Part shown: positions 11,594 to 23,529 of the stretch, piece by piece
Layout of the letters: each line of letters opens with the position of its first letter
Position numbering within the stretch: the first letter of the stretch is position 1
NCBI GenBank assembly: GCA_039654915.1
Contig: CM077594.1
Span: 106,530,893 to 106,594,892 of the forward strand
Direction of reading: 5' to 3'
Source: Aquilaria yunnanensis
Taxonomy: Eukaryota > Streptophyta > Magnoliopsida > Malvales > Thymelaeaceae
DNA: 64,000 bases
Program-made: the position numbers and the translations under genes
The notes under the pieces: model-generated
What the model was told of the DNA's origin: nothing
Databases searched by the model: none
Seen by the model: the letters and a program-made list of their open reading frames with translations, nothing else

Positions 11594-12944
11594 TCCATCT
11601 GCCACTGCAACCTCTAGCAATCATGCTCCCCCTACCCGACGCACAGTCGTTAGCCCCCACCTCCGGTTGTCCTCCGTTAACATTCCCATCGTCTCGCCGT
11701 CAAATCACTGCCAACACATCAATCCAAGAAGAAGAGCTCACGTTTTCCAACCACCATCGTCGTCTTCCTCTTTGATTGGCCACCAGACGCCATCACTGCA
11801 CGCCATCCAACCCTTTGGAAGCTGTTGACGCTGTCGCCGCTGAAGTCTAAGCCCTGCCGTTCTTCTTTGATTGCCGAAGAATGTTGAATCAAAGAAGAAG
11901 AGTGAAGATCCGCTTCCAAACTCGCAACCCGACCCAACTTTCCCTTTTTGACTCAGTCAAACATTCTGCTCTTTCGGTATAACTCCCATCTAGCCCTCTG
12001 AATTTTTATTTCGTTCATTAAGTCACTGATTCTTTTCTTTATTTTGTAGATTAGTCACTGATAACAAACTTTATTGCTTCGTTTTTTCTTTCTTTGTTTT
12101 CTTTGTTTATTTGTTTGATTGGTCTTGCTTTAAACGTAGTCATTAAATTGACATAAGGGAACAACATGGGATTTTGATTTGGTTTGTTTCTTCTCTTGTT
12201 TATTTTTTTTAGGATAGTTTAATTTTAATTCTCATAATGCATCTAATAGTAACATGCATAAATAATTGGTTAAGCAACTTTTGAATACTTGATAAATTTT
12301 TGGCAATCCGTTCTTGGTTGATTTAATAAAATTCCAATGCAAATTATTCGTTCAAATTCAATTGGTTTGATAAGACTCACGATTTCAAACAATATACTCC
12401 TTTCAAATTCTTGGTGGATTTGATAAAGTCTCAAAATTTCAAGGACGTCTAGAATTTCATATCCGGTTGACTTGCTAAAATTCACAGTTTGGAATTAAAA
12501 AAAATAAACATAATTAAATAAAATTCATAAAAAAATTGTTTTCAATCAAATATTAGGTTAAGGAACAAAAATTTAGGAAAAGATAAAAAATGAACCCTAT
12601 GTTACCAATTTCTAGGCATTATAATAACATTATTTTAGCATAACCAACTCACAATCTCAAAATCTTATATAGACCGTAGCACGTATCCAATCGACCTATG
12701 CAAAACAGATTGGTCGTGACTCCTAAAAACATGTTACTACACAGACCAAACAAACGAACAACTCACACACAAAGAAAGGCAAAACGATTTGTCCATAATA
12801 AAATTTGATAGAACGAACATGAGCCCTTAACGGGTCTTAGAATTTAGTTGTAATGTGATAGAAAAGAAGAAACTTATAAAGACATTACATTACCATAATC
12901 ATGCCAGTTTTATTAATTTTTTTAAAGTACTACTTTCATCCAAA
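11594..12944. other. Continuation of LTR-like DNA, then AT-rich intergenic sequence
   Basis: From 11,594 to about 11,990 the sequence is pyrimidine- and C-rich, like a transcribed leader. It is probably continuous with the pre-insertion sequence left of the hAT. The rest is AT-rich with no recognisable gene. Confidence 0.4.
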
Positions 12945-14887
12945 CATTACTAAAAAATGGGCTTTTCCACTAGCTTCGCATTGGAAAATTAAGTTTTTCC
13001 AACGACTAGCATGCGTTGGAAATTTTTTTTTTTTCCATTGGTATTTCCAACGGCTAGCTATTGGGAATTGCACCGTTACAAATTTTCAACAGCTGAGCTT
13101 GTGGCATCTGTTAAGAGGTTTTCCAACAGCTTTTAGAAGAAAATAAAAAAATATAATTTATGAATTACTAAATTATATTTTATATTTTATAATATGACTA
13201 AAAATTTTAAAATAATTATATCTTATACTTACATAACAAAATTCAAAGGAAGGAGGTAAAAAAACCATAAAATTATAAAAATATGAAAATTAAAAAATTA
13301 CAAAAATTACATAAATTATGAAAAAAATCAGAAAAATCACTCTAAAATAAATCTAAAAAATATCACATAAAACAAAAAAAAATACAAGAAAACCAAAAAA
13401 TAGTAACCAAATCCAAATCTGGAGCAAGAAAACCAAAAAATAGTAATCAAATCGAAATCTGGAGCGGTGAACGGCAAACATACAATCGGCCAGTAGACAG
13501 TCAATGAGCGTATCGAACCCAAGACGGAGCACCGGTGGATCTAGCATGAGAGGTGAGCCAAGTGGACGATTGGTGAACCATAGGCAAGCCAAAGCGGGCA
13601 GTTGGCAAGCGTACCAAAGCCAAGGCGGCGCATAGGCGGATTTGGTGTGAGAGGCGAACCAAGGCGTAAGGCGGACGGTCGGTGAGCAGAGAAAGGTGAA
13701 GTAGACGGCGAGCATACCGAAGCCATTGTGACCACGGGCGGATCTGGTATGTGTGAGAGCGAGTAGGCACGAACAAAGATAGCGATGGAGCACAACGCCG
13801 ACGGCGACAGAGCACAGCAATGAGGGGGAGATAAACTACCAAATGGCAAGCAGAGAAGTGAAAGGTGAAGAGAGAAAAGGGAAGTGCAGAGAGAGCAGAT
13901 CGGGAGAGAGCAGAGAGAGTCGTGGGTGAGAGAGGAAAGTGGAAAAAAAAAGTATATATAGCTAAGGTTATTAGCTCTAGGTTAGTTTTGGGCCTAATAA
14001 GTTGGGTTAGTTTGACACTTTTATATGGGTTTTATATATGATATATATTATTATTAGTTGATATATATTAACTATATTATTATACATTATGATATATGGT
14101 ATATTGTGTATTATTAAATATATTAATGATATCATTATGCACTCACACACACAAAAATATGTTTATATATTTGTATATTATAAATATCATATATAAGAAA
14201 CATTATAAAAGTATAAATATATATAAATAAATTACTGTTATTAAAATATTACTTTACTTTCTAAAATTGTATATATATGTGTATATATATATATATTTAT
14301 TTTTTGCCTCGTAAAATAAAATATGATAAATATTTTATATATGATATAAAGGTATGTGTATGTGAAATATATATATCAATATATTTAAAATTTTAATTTC
14401 CAACGGCCTAGGCTATTGGAAAAATTCATCCAAATTTTCCAACGGCAAACAATAAATACTACATAAAAATTTACAAAGCCGTTGGAAAATTGTACATTGG
14501 TTTTCATTTCCAACGGTGTAGGCCATTGGAAAAATTCACCCCAATTTTCCAATTGCTTAAGTCATTGGAAATAATAAAATACAACGTAAAAATTTACATA
14601 GCCGTTGGAAAATTGCACATTGGTTTATTATCCATTGGTTTTCATTTCCAACGGCCTAGGCTGTTGAAAATATTCATCCAAGTTTTCCAACGACTGAACA
14701 ATAAATACTAAAAACTTACATCTTTTCCAATGGAAATTGTCCATTGGAAATTTTTGCACATTTCCAACGGTCAAGCCATTGGAGATTTTTTTTTGCAGCT
14801 TAATTTTTTTTTACAGTTTCTAACAGCATTGCACATTGAAAATTTCCAACGGCTTCGCCATTGGAAAAAATAATTTTTTTAGTAGTG
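12945..14887. mobile_element. Non-autonomous CACTA (En/Spm-type) transposon
   Basis: The right end reads ...TTTTTTTAGTAGTG (to 14,887), the complement of CACTACTAAAAAAA. The left end at 12,945 is CATTACTAAAAAA, a one-base variant. AAA flanks both ends (12,942-12,944 and 14,888-14,890), fitting the 3-bp CACTA target duplication. Both subterminal zones (12,960-13,135 and 14,395-14,880) hold multiple palindromes of type TTTCCAACGGC..GCCATTGGAAA, typical transposase-binding repeats. The interior (about 13,430-13,930) is a GC-richer stretch with open frames on the minus strand but no recognised domain. No transposase is present. Confidence 0.82.
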
Positions 14888-14890
14888 AAA

Positions 14891-15313
14891 ATTCTCTATT
14901 CTATTTCAGTTTTTTTTACTTGAATTTATATTTTTAATTTTCTGATTTTTTTTTAAATTACAATATCAAAAAACTAAGTGACTTATAATTTTTAAATATA
15001 TTTTTATAAAAAAAATTATCAAATAATAACATAGGTAAATTTAAATTAAATTTAAGTTAAAAAAAATTGAAATAGAATAGAGAATTTGAAGGTGGAAGGA
15101 GTATTATACTGCCAGGTTTTTTTTTTTCTTTTACTTCAATTTTTAAGCTTTGCAAGTTGAACCAAAGCATTCGCTAATGACAAGTTAGGTACTATTTTAT
15201 TCTTTGATGGTGGCCTCTGTTCTCATCTAATTTGTCCTTCCACATCATATACACTGAGAAGGAAACTATACAGCTATCATTACGTTCCATGGTCATCATG
15301 AAGTGTTTTGTGC

Positions 15314-15368
<55 letters not shown>

Positions 15369-15890
15369 AATCAATTGTGAAGTAATGTAACTGCCCTGTG
15401 GTACCAAGGATGTGAAGAACCAAAAGCAATAATTACATAAAGAATACATTTATCAATTAATTATAAAGATTTGTTAACGTCCCATTTAGGAGATGTGTCA
15501 CCAAACTATATGCATACATCATGTTCATCGTCAACCAAACATTAAAGCCAACCATGTGTTGTTCCTTTAAAAACTCGCTCGCTTGTGTGCGAAGCAATTG
15601 AATTTATTTTTCTTTGTTGTAAATGAGCATGATTATGCAATAATAGAGGCTAAAAATAAAACTAATTCCTAACTATATATTTTCAGACTAGATTATAATT
15701 AGTTTATATATTCAGTGTTGCCACGAGAATTAAAAAAAAAAAAAACACAAAGTAATAACATATTTTATGGTTAAGAATTGATAAATCCAATGGGACTAGT
15801 AATTCTGTGATTATACTGTAAATCAAACAGTATTTTTCAAAACACCGTCCGAATCATTATCTATTGACATATTAATCAACAAAATGGTAT
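14891..15890. other. Intergenic, no gene recognised
   Basis: AT-rich DNA containing the TA microsatellite at 15,314-15,365 and nothing else recognisable. Confidence 0.6.
15314..15365. repeat. (TA)n microsatellite
   Basis: About 25 uninterrupted TA dinucleotides. Confidence 0.97.
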
Positions 15891-16365
15891 TAAGGATGAC
15901 AATGGGGTGGATCAGGCACGGATAGCCCCTAACTGTTATTCGTGCTCGCAGTTTTTTTTTTTTTGTACCAGAGATTTCGTGGGTATCCACAAACGGATGA
16001 AACATCTCACCTGTATCCATGACCCGTAGGTAATTCAGACCCGCGAATAACCCGAGGTTTAAACTGTATTTTTTTATTTCATAAAAATAAAATATAAAAT
16101 ATACGTGTAAGTCATTGTTAACATATAATAGAATAAAATCATGATATACATACAAGAAAATATTTAATGAGAATTAGTATAAAATATTACTCAATGGTAG
16201 GTGTTGCATCCATTATAATTAAAAAATAAAAAATTTACACATGTAGGTTTTGTGGGTAGGCAGGGTAGATTTTATTTGTGATGAATACCACCTACCCACC
16301 ACCTGGCTGTACCCATCATATGGGTATAATTTATTACCCATATCCGTCCCATTGCACATATTTTT
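15891..16365. mobile_element. hAT-like non-autonomous element (family A), degenerate
   Basis: The left end TAAGGATGACAATGGGGTGG at 15,891 has a worn inverted counterpart ...ATCCGTCCCATTGCACAT near 16,360. Inside are GGGTATCCAC and TACCCACC motifs shared with 28,237-28,759, including a common central stretch around 16,165-16,215. No clean target duplication remains, so the right boundary is approximate. Confidence 0.55.
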
Positions 16366-16459
16366 AACTGTTAATCAAAGTGGCAATCACCTAAATTACC
16401 GTAATACAAACTTTTTTTCTCCCCATTTGTAAACGGGGTGCATATGTTTGTATAGACTT

Positions 16460-17030
16460 TCTGTTGCTAGGTATATTTGAAAACAATATAATCAACCATA
16501 GTTGTAGTTTTTTTTATCCTAACTTTCTATTAAATTTGCAAATAAATTAGTTAACTAAATTTCTGATTCTAGGCATATATGGAAAATAAAAAACATAATC
16601 GGTCATAAATTTGATGTGATATAAAATGATAATAAGTCAATCATAATAGTTTTGTATTGATTATACTCAACTTTTCCCTTAATTTCACATAACTTTTGGA
16701 AATTATAAACCATGATTGTGTGATTAAGTTGAGTAATGTATAAAATGGCTATTATAATTAATGGTACAAAAATTTGAAACTAATTCGGTAATATTTCTAA
16801 TTAATTTAATCCAGGTCATAAATATTTTGGTATAGATTGTAGACGATTTTATCCTAATTTCCGGTTAAATTTGCAAATAAAATAGTTAACTAAATTTTTG
16901 TTTCTAAGGACATATGGAAAGAATATATTCGGTCAAGAAATTAATGTAATGTAAATTGGGTAATAAGTTAATCATAAAGTTTTTGTATAAAATTAATGTA
17001 TTTTTTATTCCTTAATTTCGGATTGTGTAT
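16460..17030. repeat. Diverged direct duplication, two copies of about 230 bp
   Basis: Copy one (about 16,505-16,690) and copy two (about 16,848-17,025) share AAATTTGCAAATAAA, AGTTAACTAAATTT and a CATATATGGAAA-type block in the same order, offset by about 340 bp. No coding potential. Confidence 0.7.
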
Positions 17031-18067
17031 ATAGACATTAAACTATTGACTTTGCATTCCATATGGTATTATGTAGTTAAATTATGATTCCTTCCATTTC
17101 AGATTGTCCAGTTTACATGTTATATTACATTTAATTGATTCTTTCATTTAACTGTTGATTGATTTCAATTATGATTGTATGGTCCAAAATCTGACATTTC
17201 TTTAATGATTTGTTGGTAGCAAAGAATTATCTAGATCGAAAAAAACCCATATGCTAACAGTAACAGTAAATTCTCTTTAATTACCATGTCATTAATTCAA
17301 CATAATGGTGTTAAGAAAATCGTTAACTTTAATGAAAGATAAAATTGAACTTACAGTTTTCGTGAACGAATAAATAGCTACGCCAAAAAAAATTAGAAGA
17401 AAAAATGATATTTGTCAAGCAACAAAGGTGACAATTAAAGAAAAGATCAAAACTTCTATAGAGATTATCCTGCTTTATATATATATATATATAGTTAGAT
17501 TAAATGTATTTCCAAGTCACTTTCGGAACAACTTTTCTAATCATCGGTTGGTTTGTTTCAACAAGCTAGCCAGTATTAGTTATAAATAGAGCTCTTCAAC
17601 TTCTACCCACAGGTAGTTTCATCTTATTTGAAAGCCCGAATTATTGCTTCATTTGTGATTATGAAATGAGTAGAGATTTGTTTATATTAGTGTAAGAGTT
17701 AGTGATAGTTTTATAGGCTTTCAATATTATTTTATTTATGACAAATATATCCAAGTAAGTACTGTGAGATCTAAAGATCATGTTTGAAACTCTTTAATTC
17801 GATTATAACCATACTTTCTTATATATTCTACAATAAAATTTAAGTCATTGACATTTTTTAATGAAAAAAAATATGATTATATGAAAATATTGAAGATTCT
17901 TAGTTAATGTTAAACTGGCTAAGTATTATCTACATGAATAAAATATTTTTCACATAAAAACAACATGTATCCTCACTTTTAAAAGGGAAAACTGATGACT
18001 GACTGCCAAGAGTTTCCCACTAATAAAGCGTAAAATGAAATGTGAGTCCCCAATCTTCTTCTAGTCT
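17031..18067. other. Intergenic, no gene recognised
   Basis: AT-rich. A short TA run lies near 17,480. No gene, RNA or transposon end recognised up to the target duplication of the following element. Confidence 0.6.
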
Positions 18068-18840
18068 TCTAATCGGGGACCGTTCTAAAATACCCGATCG
18101 GTATCGATACCCCCGTTTTTTAGAATTCCTAAAACTTTTTAGAATGTTTCAGTTAAGTACCTAAGTTAGAAATTAGTAGTAAAAAGACCATTAGACTGGT
18201 AGAGTAAAATGCAATGTATTGATCCGGTAACAGGTTGCAAGGGAGAAGCGATCGGCGGGAACAGAGGAAAAAGAAGGGAAAATTACTGAAATGGGTAAAG
18301 TAAATATAAAATATATATTTATTTTAAGGTATTATGGCTATTAAATATAAATATATATTTATTGAAAAATATAATTGTACGTAATAATTTCTTTACCACT
18401 TTAACCATTTTTTTAATATCTAATCACTTTTCTTAAATATTTTTTTTTACTTTTTCTAGTTTTAATCGCTTTTCTGTATATTTAATCACTTTTTTTTAAC
18501 AAATATTGCTTTTTGTAGATGTGTTTCGCTTATTTTTTAATTTACTCATTTTTTTTAAATTATTTATTGCACTTCAGAATTATTTATCACTTATTCGGTT
18601 TTTATTAGTGTTCCAAAAAATTTACCATTTTTTCTAAACATTTATAATTTTTTTAAATGTTATCTCTTTTTCGTATATTTAATAGATTTTTTAAACATGT
18701 AATAGTTTTTTTTTTACATTTAATCACTTTTTTCAAGAAATTGTCGCTTTTGTTGCTAAATATCACTTTTTTAAAAATATTTACGGCATTTAAAATCAGT
18801 ATTCATAATATCAAATACTAATATAATAATAAGGTTATAT

Positions 18841-20776
18841 TGGTACCAAAGTAAGGTAAAGTGGTACCAGTTTAAGGTTGTAGTGGTACCAAATTATGGT
18901 TATGATGGTACCAACTTAAGGTTCTACTGGTACCAACTTAAAGTCATATTGGTACAAAAGTAAGGTTTAATGGTACTAAATTAAGGTTGTACTGGTACCA
19001 ATTTAAGGTAAAGGGGTACCAGTTTAAGGTTATAGTGGTACCAAATTATGGTTATACTGGTACCAACTTAAGGTTGTAGTGGTACCAATTGAAGGTAAAG
19101 TGGTACCAGTTTAAGGTTCTAGTGGTACCAAATTATGGTTATACTGGTACCAACTTATGGTTGTACTGGTACCAACTTAAGGTTCTACTGGTACCAACTT
19201 AAGGTCATATTGGTACCAAAGTAAGGTTTAATGGTACCAAGTTAAGGTTGTCCTGGTACCAATCTAAGGTAAAGTGGTACCAGTTTAAGGTTTTAGTGGT
19301 ACCAAATTATGGTTATACTGGTACCAACTTAAGGTCATATTGGTACCAAAGTAAGGTTTAATGGTACCAAGTTAAGGTTGTCCTGGTACCAATTTAAGGT
19401 AAAGTGGTACCAGTTTAAGGTTCTAGTGGTACCAAATTATGGTTATGCTGGTACCAACTTAAGGTTCTACTGGTACCAACTTAAGGTTATATTGGTACAA
19501 AAGTAAGGTTTAATGGTACCAAGTTAAGGTTGTCCTGGTACCAATTTAAGGTAAAGTGGTACCAGTTTAAGGTTCTAGTGGTACCAAATTATGGTTATAC
19601 TGGTACCAACTTAAGGTTCTACTGGTACCAACTTAAGGTCATATTGGTACCAAAGTAAGGTTTAATGATACCAAGTTAAGGTTGTCCTGGTACCAATTTA
19701 AGGTAAAGTGGTACCAGTTTAAGGTTCTAGTGGTACCAAATTATGGTTATACTGGTACCAACTTAAGGTCATATTGGTACCAAAGTAAGGTTTAATGGTA
19801 CCAAGTTAAGGTTGTCCTGGTACCAATTTAAGGTAAAGTGATACCAGTTTAAGGTTCTAGTGGTACCAAATTATGGTTATGCTGGTACCAACTTAAGGTT
19901 CTACTGGTACCAACTTAAGGTCATATTGGTACCAAAGTAAGGTTTAATGGTACCAAGTTAAGGTTATCTTGGTACCAATTTAAGGTAAAGTGGTACCAGT
20001 TTAAGGTTCTAGTGGTACCAAATTATGGTTATACTGGTACCAACTTAAGGTTCTACTGGTACCAACTTAAGGTCACATTGGTACCAAAGTAAGGTTTAAT
20101 GGTACCAAGTTAAGGTTGTCCTAGTACCAATTTAAGGTAAAGTGGTACCAGTTTAAGGTTCTAGTGGTACCAAATTATGGTTATACTGGTACCAACTTAA
20201 GGTTCTACTGGTACCAACTTAAGGTCATATTGGTACCAAAGTAAGGTTTAATGGTACCAAGTTAAGGTTGTCCTGGTACCAATTTAAGGTAAAATGGTAC
20301 CAGTTTAAGGTTCTAATGGTACCAAATTATGGTTATACTGGTACCAATTTAAGGTTCTACTGGTACCAACTTAAGGTCATATTGGTACCAAAGTAAGGTT
20401 TAATGGTACCAAGTTAAGGTTGTCCTGGTACCAATTTAAGGTAAAGTGGTACCAGTTTAAGGTTCTAGTGGTACCAAATTATGGTTATACTGGTACCAAC
20501 TTATGGTTATACTGGTACCAACTTAAGGTTCTACTGGTACCAACTTAAGGTCATATTGGTACCAAAGTAAGGTTTAATGGTACCAAGTTAAGGTTGTCCT
20601 GGTACCAATTTAAGGTAAAGTGGTACCAGTTTAAGGTTCTAGTGGTACCAAATTATGGTTATACTGGTACCAACTTAAGGTTCTACTGGTACCAAAGTAA
20701 GGTTTAATGGTACCAAGTTAAGGTTGTCCTGGTACCAATTTAAGGTAAAGTGGTACCAGTTTAAGGTTCTAGTGGT
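18841..20776. repeat. GGTACC minisatellite with 7-monomer, 152-bp higher-order repeat
   Basis: About 88 monomers of 21 or 22 bp, nearly all opening with GGTACC, mostly followed by a TTAAGG core. Seven variants (22,22,22,22,21,22,21 bp) recur in fixed order, making a 152-bp unit. Taking the variant ending GTTGTCCT as a marker, it starts at 19,241, 19,371, 19,523, 19,675, 19,805, 19,957, 20,109, 20,261, 20,413, 20,587 and 20,717. Spacings are thus 130 or 152, with one of 174, always differing by one 22-bp monomer. The left edge (to about 19,100) is more diverged. Confidence 0.95.
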
Positions 20777-20984
20777 TTTAAGTTATGGTTTCTGTGGTAT
20801 CAAATTAAGTTGTCAATGATATTTATTTTATTAAATGTAATAATCACATATATTATTCAATATATTCAAACCAATAAATCATTTCTTTTTAGACATAAAA
20901 AAGTATAATTATTGACTAATGATATCAATAATGTATATAATTATATAAAATAAATATTAATTCAGATGATTAAGGCATTTTGTT

Positions 20985-21410
20985 TTAGGATTAATAGGTT
21001 AGGATTTGGATTATGTTTAGGGTTAGGGATTTAATGTTAGGATTATGGTTAAGGTTAATGATAAGGGTTTAGGATTAAGGGTTAAGATTAGAATTACTTT
21101 TAGGGTTAGGGATTTAATATTAGGATTTAGGATTAGGGATTAGGGTTTAGGGTTAGGGATTAGGAATTAAGGTTAGGTCAAGGTTTAGGGTTTAGGGTTT
21201 ATGGTTATGGTTTGGGTTAGAGTTATGTTTAGGTATTTAAGGTTAGGGTTAGCAATTCATTTAGGGTTGAGGATTAGGATTATAATTAAAGCTAGGGTTA
21301 CTTGTAGTGTTAGAATTCTTTCATTTAACAGGTCACTGAATATACAATTAGGGTTTAAGGTTAGGGTTAGAGCTTAGGATTGATATGTAGGGTTAGAGAT
21401 TAAGGTTTAG
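20985..21410 (+). repeat. Degenerate telomere-like (TTTAGGG)n block
   Basis: Dense TTAGGG, TTTAGGG and GGTTAGGGATT variants, including two or three perfect heptamers around 21,145-21,200. The block decays on both sides. It lies inside the MULE, so it is interstitial and not a chromosome end. Confidence 0.85.
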
Positions 21411-21479
21411 GTCATTATAAGATTTTGTAATATGTTTATAAATTTAGAGGAAGATATCTGTAATTTTTAAACAAATTAT

Positions 21480-23270
21480 TAAAAATTAATCGGATGTGAT
21501 AATCAATTTGGTATTAATTTTTATTGTTTTTAATTATTCATCATTTTTTTTATATTTAATCACTTTTTTGAAATTTTTTTTGCTACTTTTAGTTTTGTAT
21601 CACTTCTTTTTTATTTAAACGTTTTTGTAAAATATTTATTGTATTTTAGAATTATTTATCACTTTTTTGTTTTTTAATAGCTTCTAAAAAATATTTACCA
21701 TTTTTTTAACATTTTTCACTTTTTTTCCAGTTTTACCACTTTTTTATATTTAAACGCTTATTTTATACTTAATCACTTTTTTCCTATATTATGTCACTTT
21801 TATTTATATTTTTATTGCTTTTTAAAAAATTTTATTGCATCTTAGATGTTTTTATCACCTTTTCAGTATTTAATTGTTTTTTAAAAATATTGACAATTTT
21901 GTCAACATTGATCACTTGTTTATATATTTTATTGCTTTTTGTTATATTTAATCATATTTTTAATATTTAATCAAATTTCTTAAAAATTTTCACTTTTTCT
22001 AGTTTTAATAGCTTTTTTGTATATTTAATCACTTTTTTTAAAAAAAATATCACTTTTTGTAGATGTGTTTCTCTTATTTTTTTTAATTTAATCATTTTTT
22101 AAAATTATTTATTTCACTTTAGAATTATTTATCACTTTTTTATTTTTTATTAGCATTTTAAAAAATTTACCATTTTTTTAAACATTTATCACTTTTTTTT
22201 AAATTTTATCACTTTTTTTAACATGTAATAGCTTTTTTGAACATGTAATAGCTTTTTTGAACATGTAATAGCCTTTTTGAACATGTAATAGCTTTTTTTA
22301 ACATATTATCGCTTTTTTTTAAGAAATTGTCACTTTTTTTTGTATTTTAAAATATTTATTGCATTTAAAATATGTATTCATAATATGAAATAGTAATATA
22401 ATAATAAGTATAAATATGTATTTACTAAAAAGTATAGTTAATTAATAGATTTATATTTAATGATATTTACTTTATTAAATGTAATAATCACACATATTAT
22501 TAAATATATTCAAACGAATAAATCATTTCTTTTTAGACCTACAAAAGTATAATTATTAACTAATGATATCAATAATGTCTATAATTATATAAAATAAATA
22601 TTACTTTTTTTAAAATTTTATTCACTTTTTTAAAAAAAATTCACTTTTTTAGTTTTTATCTCATTTTTAAAATATTTATTACATTTTAGATATTTTTATA
22701 AATTTTTTGGTTTTTAATCGCTTTTAAAAAATATTTACCATTTTTTAATATTTATCACTTTTTTTTTTATATTTTATCAGTTTTTTTTATATTTAATCAA
22801 TTTTTTATATTTATTTGTTTTTTTAAGAAATTTTGATTTTTTTAGTTTTAATTGCTTTTTTTTATTTAATCAATTTTTTGATAAATATTTCAATTGTTTT
22901 AGTTTTTTATTGTTTTTTTGTTTAATAATTTTTTCAAATTATTTATTGCATTTTATAATTATTTATAAATTTTTCAGTTTTTAATAGCTTTTTTAAAAAT
23001 TTTACCAATTTTTTAACATTTATCACTTTTTTTAAAAATTTTATAACTTTTTTTTAAAAAAATTCAATTTTTTTTAAATTTTTTTATCACTTTTTAAAAA
23101 TCTTTATTGCATTTTAGAATTTTTTTTCACTTTTTAAAAATATTTACCATTTTTTAACATTTATCATTTTTTTAATATTTAATTGATTTTTTAGAAAAAT
23201 TTTGATTTTTTTTAGTTTTAATCGCTTTTTAAAAAAAATATTTCACTTTTCTTAGTTTTTTATCTATTTT
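21480..23270. repeat. Degenerate AT-rich satellite in the right arm of the MULE
   Basis: A worn unit of roughly 160-280 bp, built from phrases such as TTTAATCACTTTTTT, AGTTTTAATCGCTTTT and TTGCATTTTAGAATTATTT. The last phrase recurs near 21,638, 21,835, 22,108, 22,676, 22,945 and 23,106. A further copy lies left of the GGTACC array near 18,565. No coding potential. Confidence 0.8.
22221..22310. repeat. 20-bp tandem repeat, four and a half copies
   Basis: ACATGTAATAGCTTTTTTGA repeats exactly every 20 bp from 22,221, with one substitution, then degrades. The corresponding position in the paralogous left arm (near 18,690) has a single copy. Confidence 0.9.
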
Positions 23271-23529
23271 TTTTTTAGGTTAGACTGGTCGCACTTTTAG
23301 AGTTACCACTTATAACCTGCAAAAGTAGGTTACTTTAAAACTTATTCATACTTGATCTGAACGGAATAGTGTAGGAAAAACAAAATAAATATTTGGGACT
23401 AAAACGACAAAAATATAAAAGTATAGTTGCGAAGGGTATTTTAAACCAAAATCCAATTTTTTGATCGGACGGTGGAAAACGGGGAGGCACCGTTACCTAC
23501 CATGTATTTTAGAACGGTCCTCTAATCGG

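Larger units (their letters stand above)
18077..23520. mobile_element. 5.4-kb Mutator-like (MULE) non-autonomous element loaded with satellite DNA
   Basis: The left terminus GGACCGTTCTAAAATAC (18,077-18,093) is perfectly inverted as GTATTTTAGAACGGTCC at 23,504-23,520. The 9-bp sequence TCTAATCGG flanks both ends exactly (18,068-18,076 and 23,521-23,529). Nine-base target duplications and a GG-start terminus point to the Mutator superfamily. Perfect identity over 17 bp suggests fairly recent movement. No transposase or other coding frame is visible in 5,444 bp. The interior is a 22-bp higher-order array, a telomere-like block and a worn TTT-ATCAC satellite, listed separately. The superfamily is inferred; the ends and duplication are directly visible. 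Confidence 0.88.

Noticed and set aside
13353..13849. Three overlapping minus-strand open frames inside the CACTA element
   Set aside because: Same DNA open in several frames without protein-like conservation; no transposase motif.
18841..20776. Regular repeat-spacer look resembling a CRISPR array
   Set aside because: Monomers are contiguous 21-22-bp variants in a fixed order with no unique spacers, in a plant transposon.
20985..21410. Chromosome-end telomere
   Set aside because: Heptamers are degenerate, flanked on both sides by unrelated sequence and enclosed by transposon ends.
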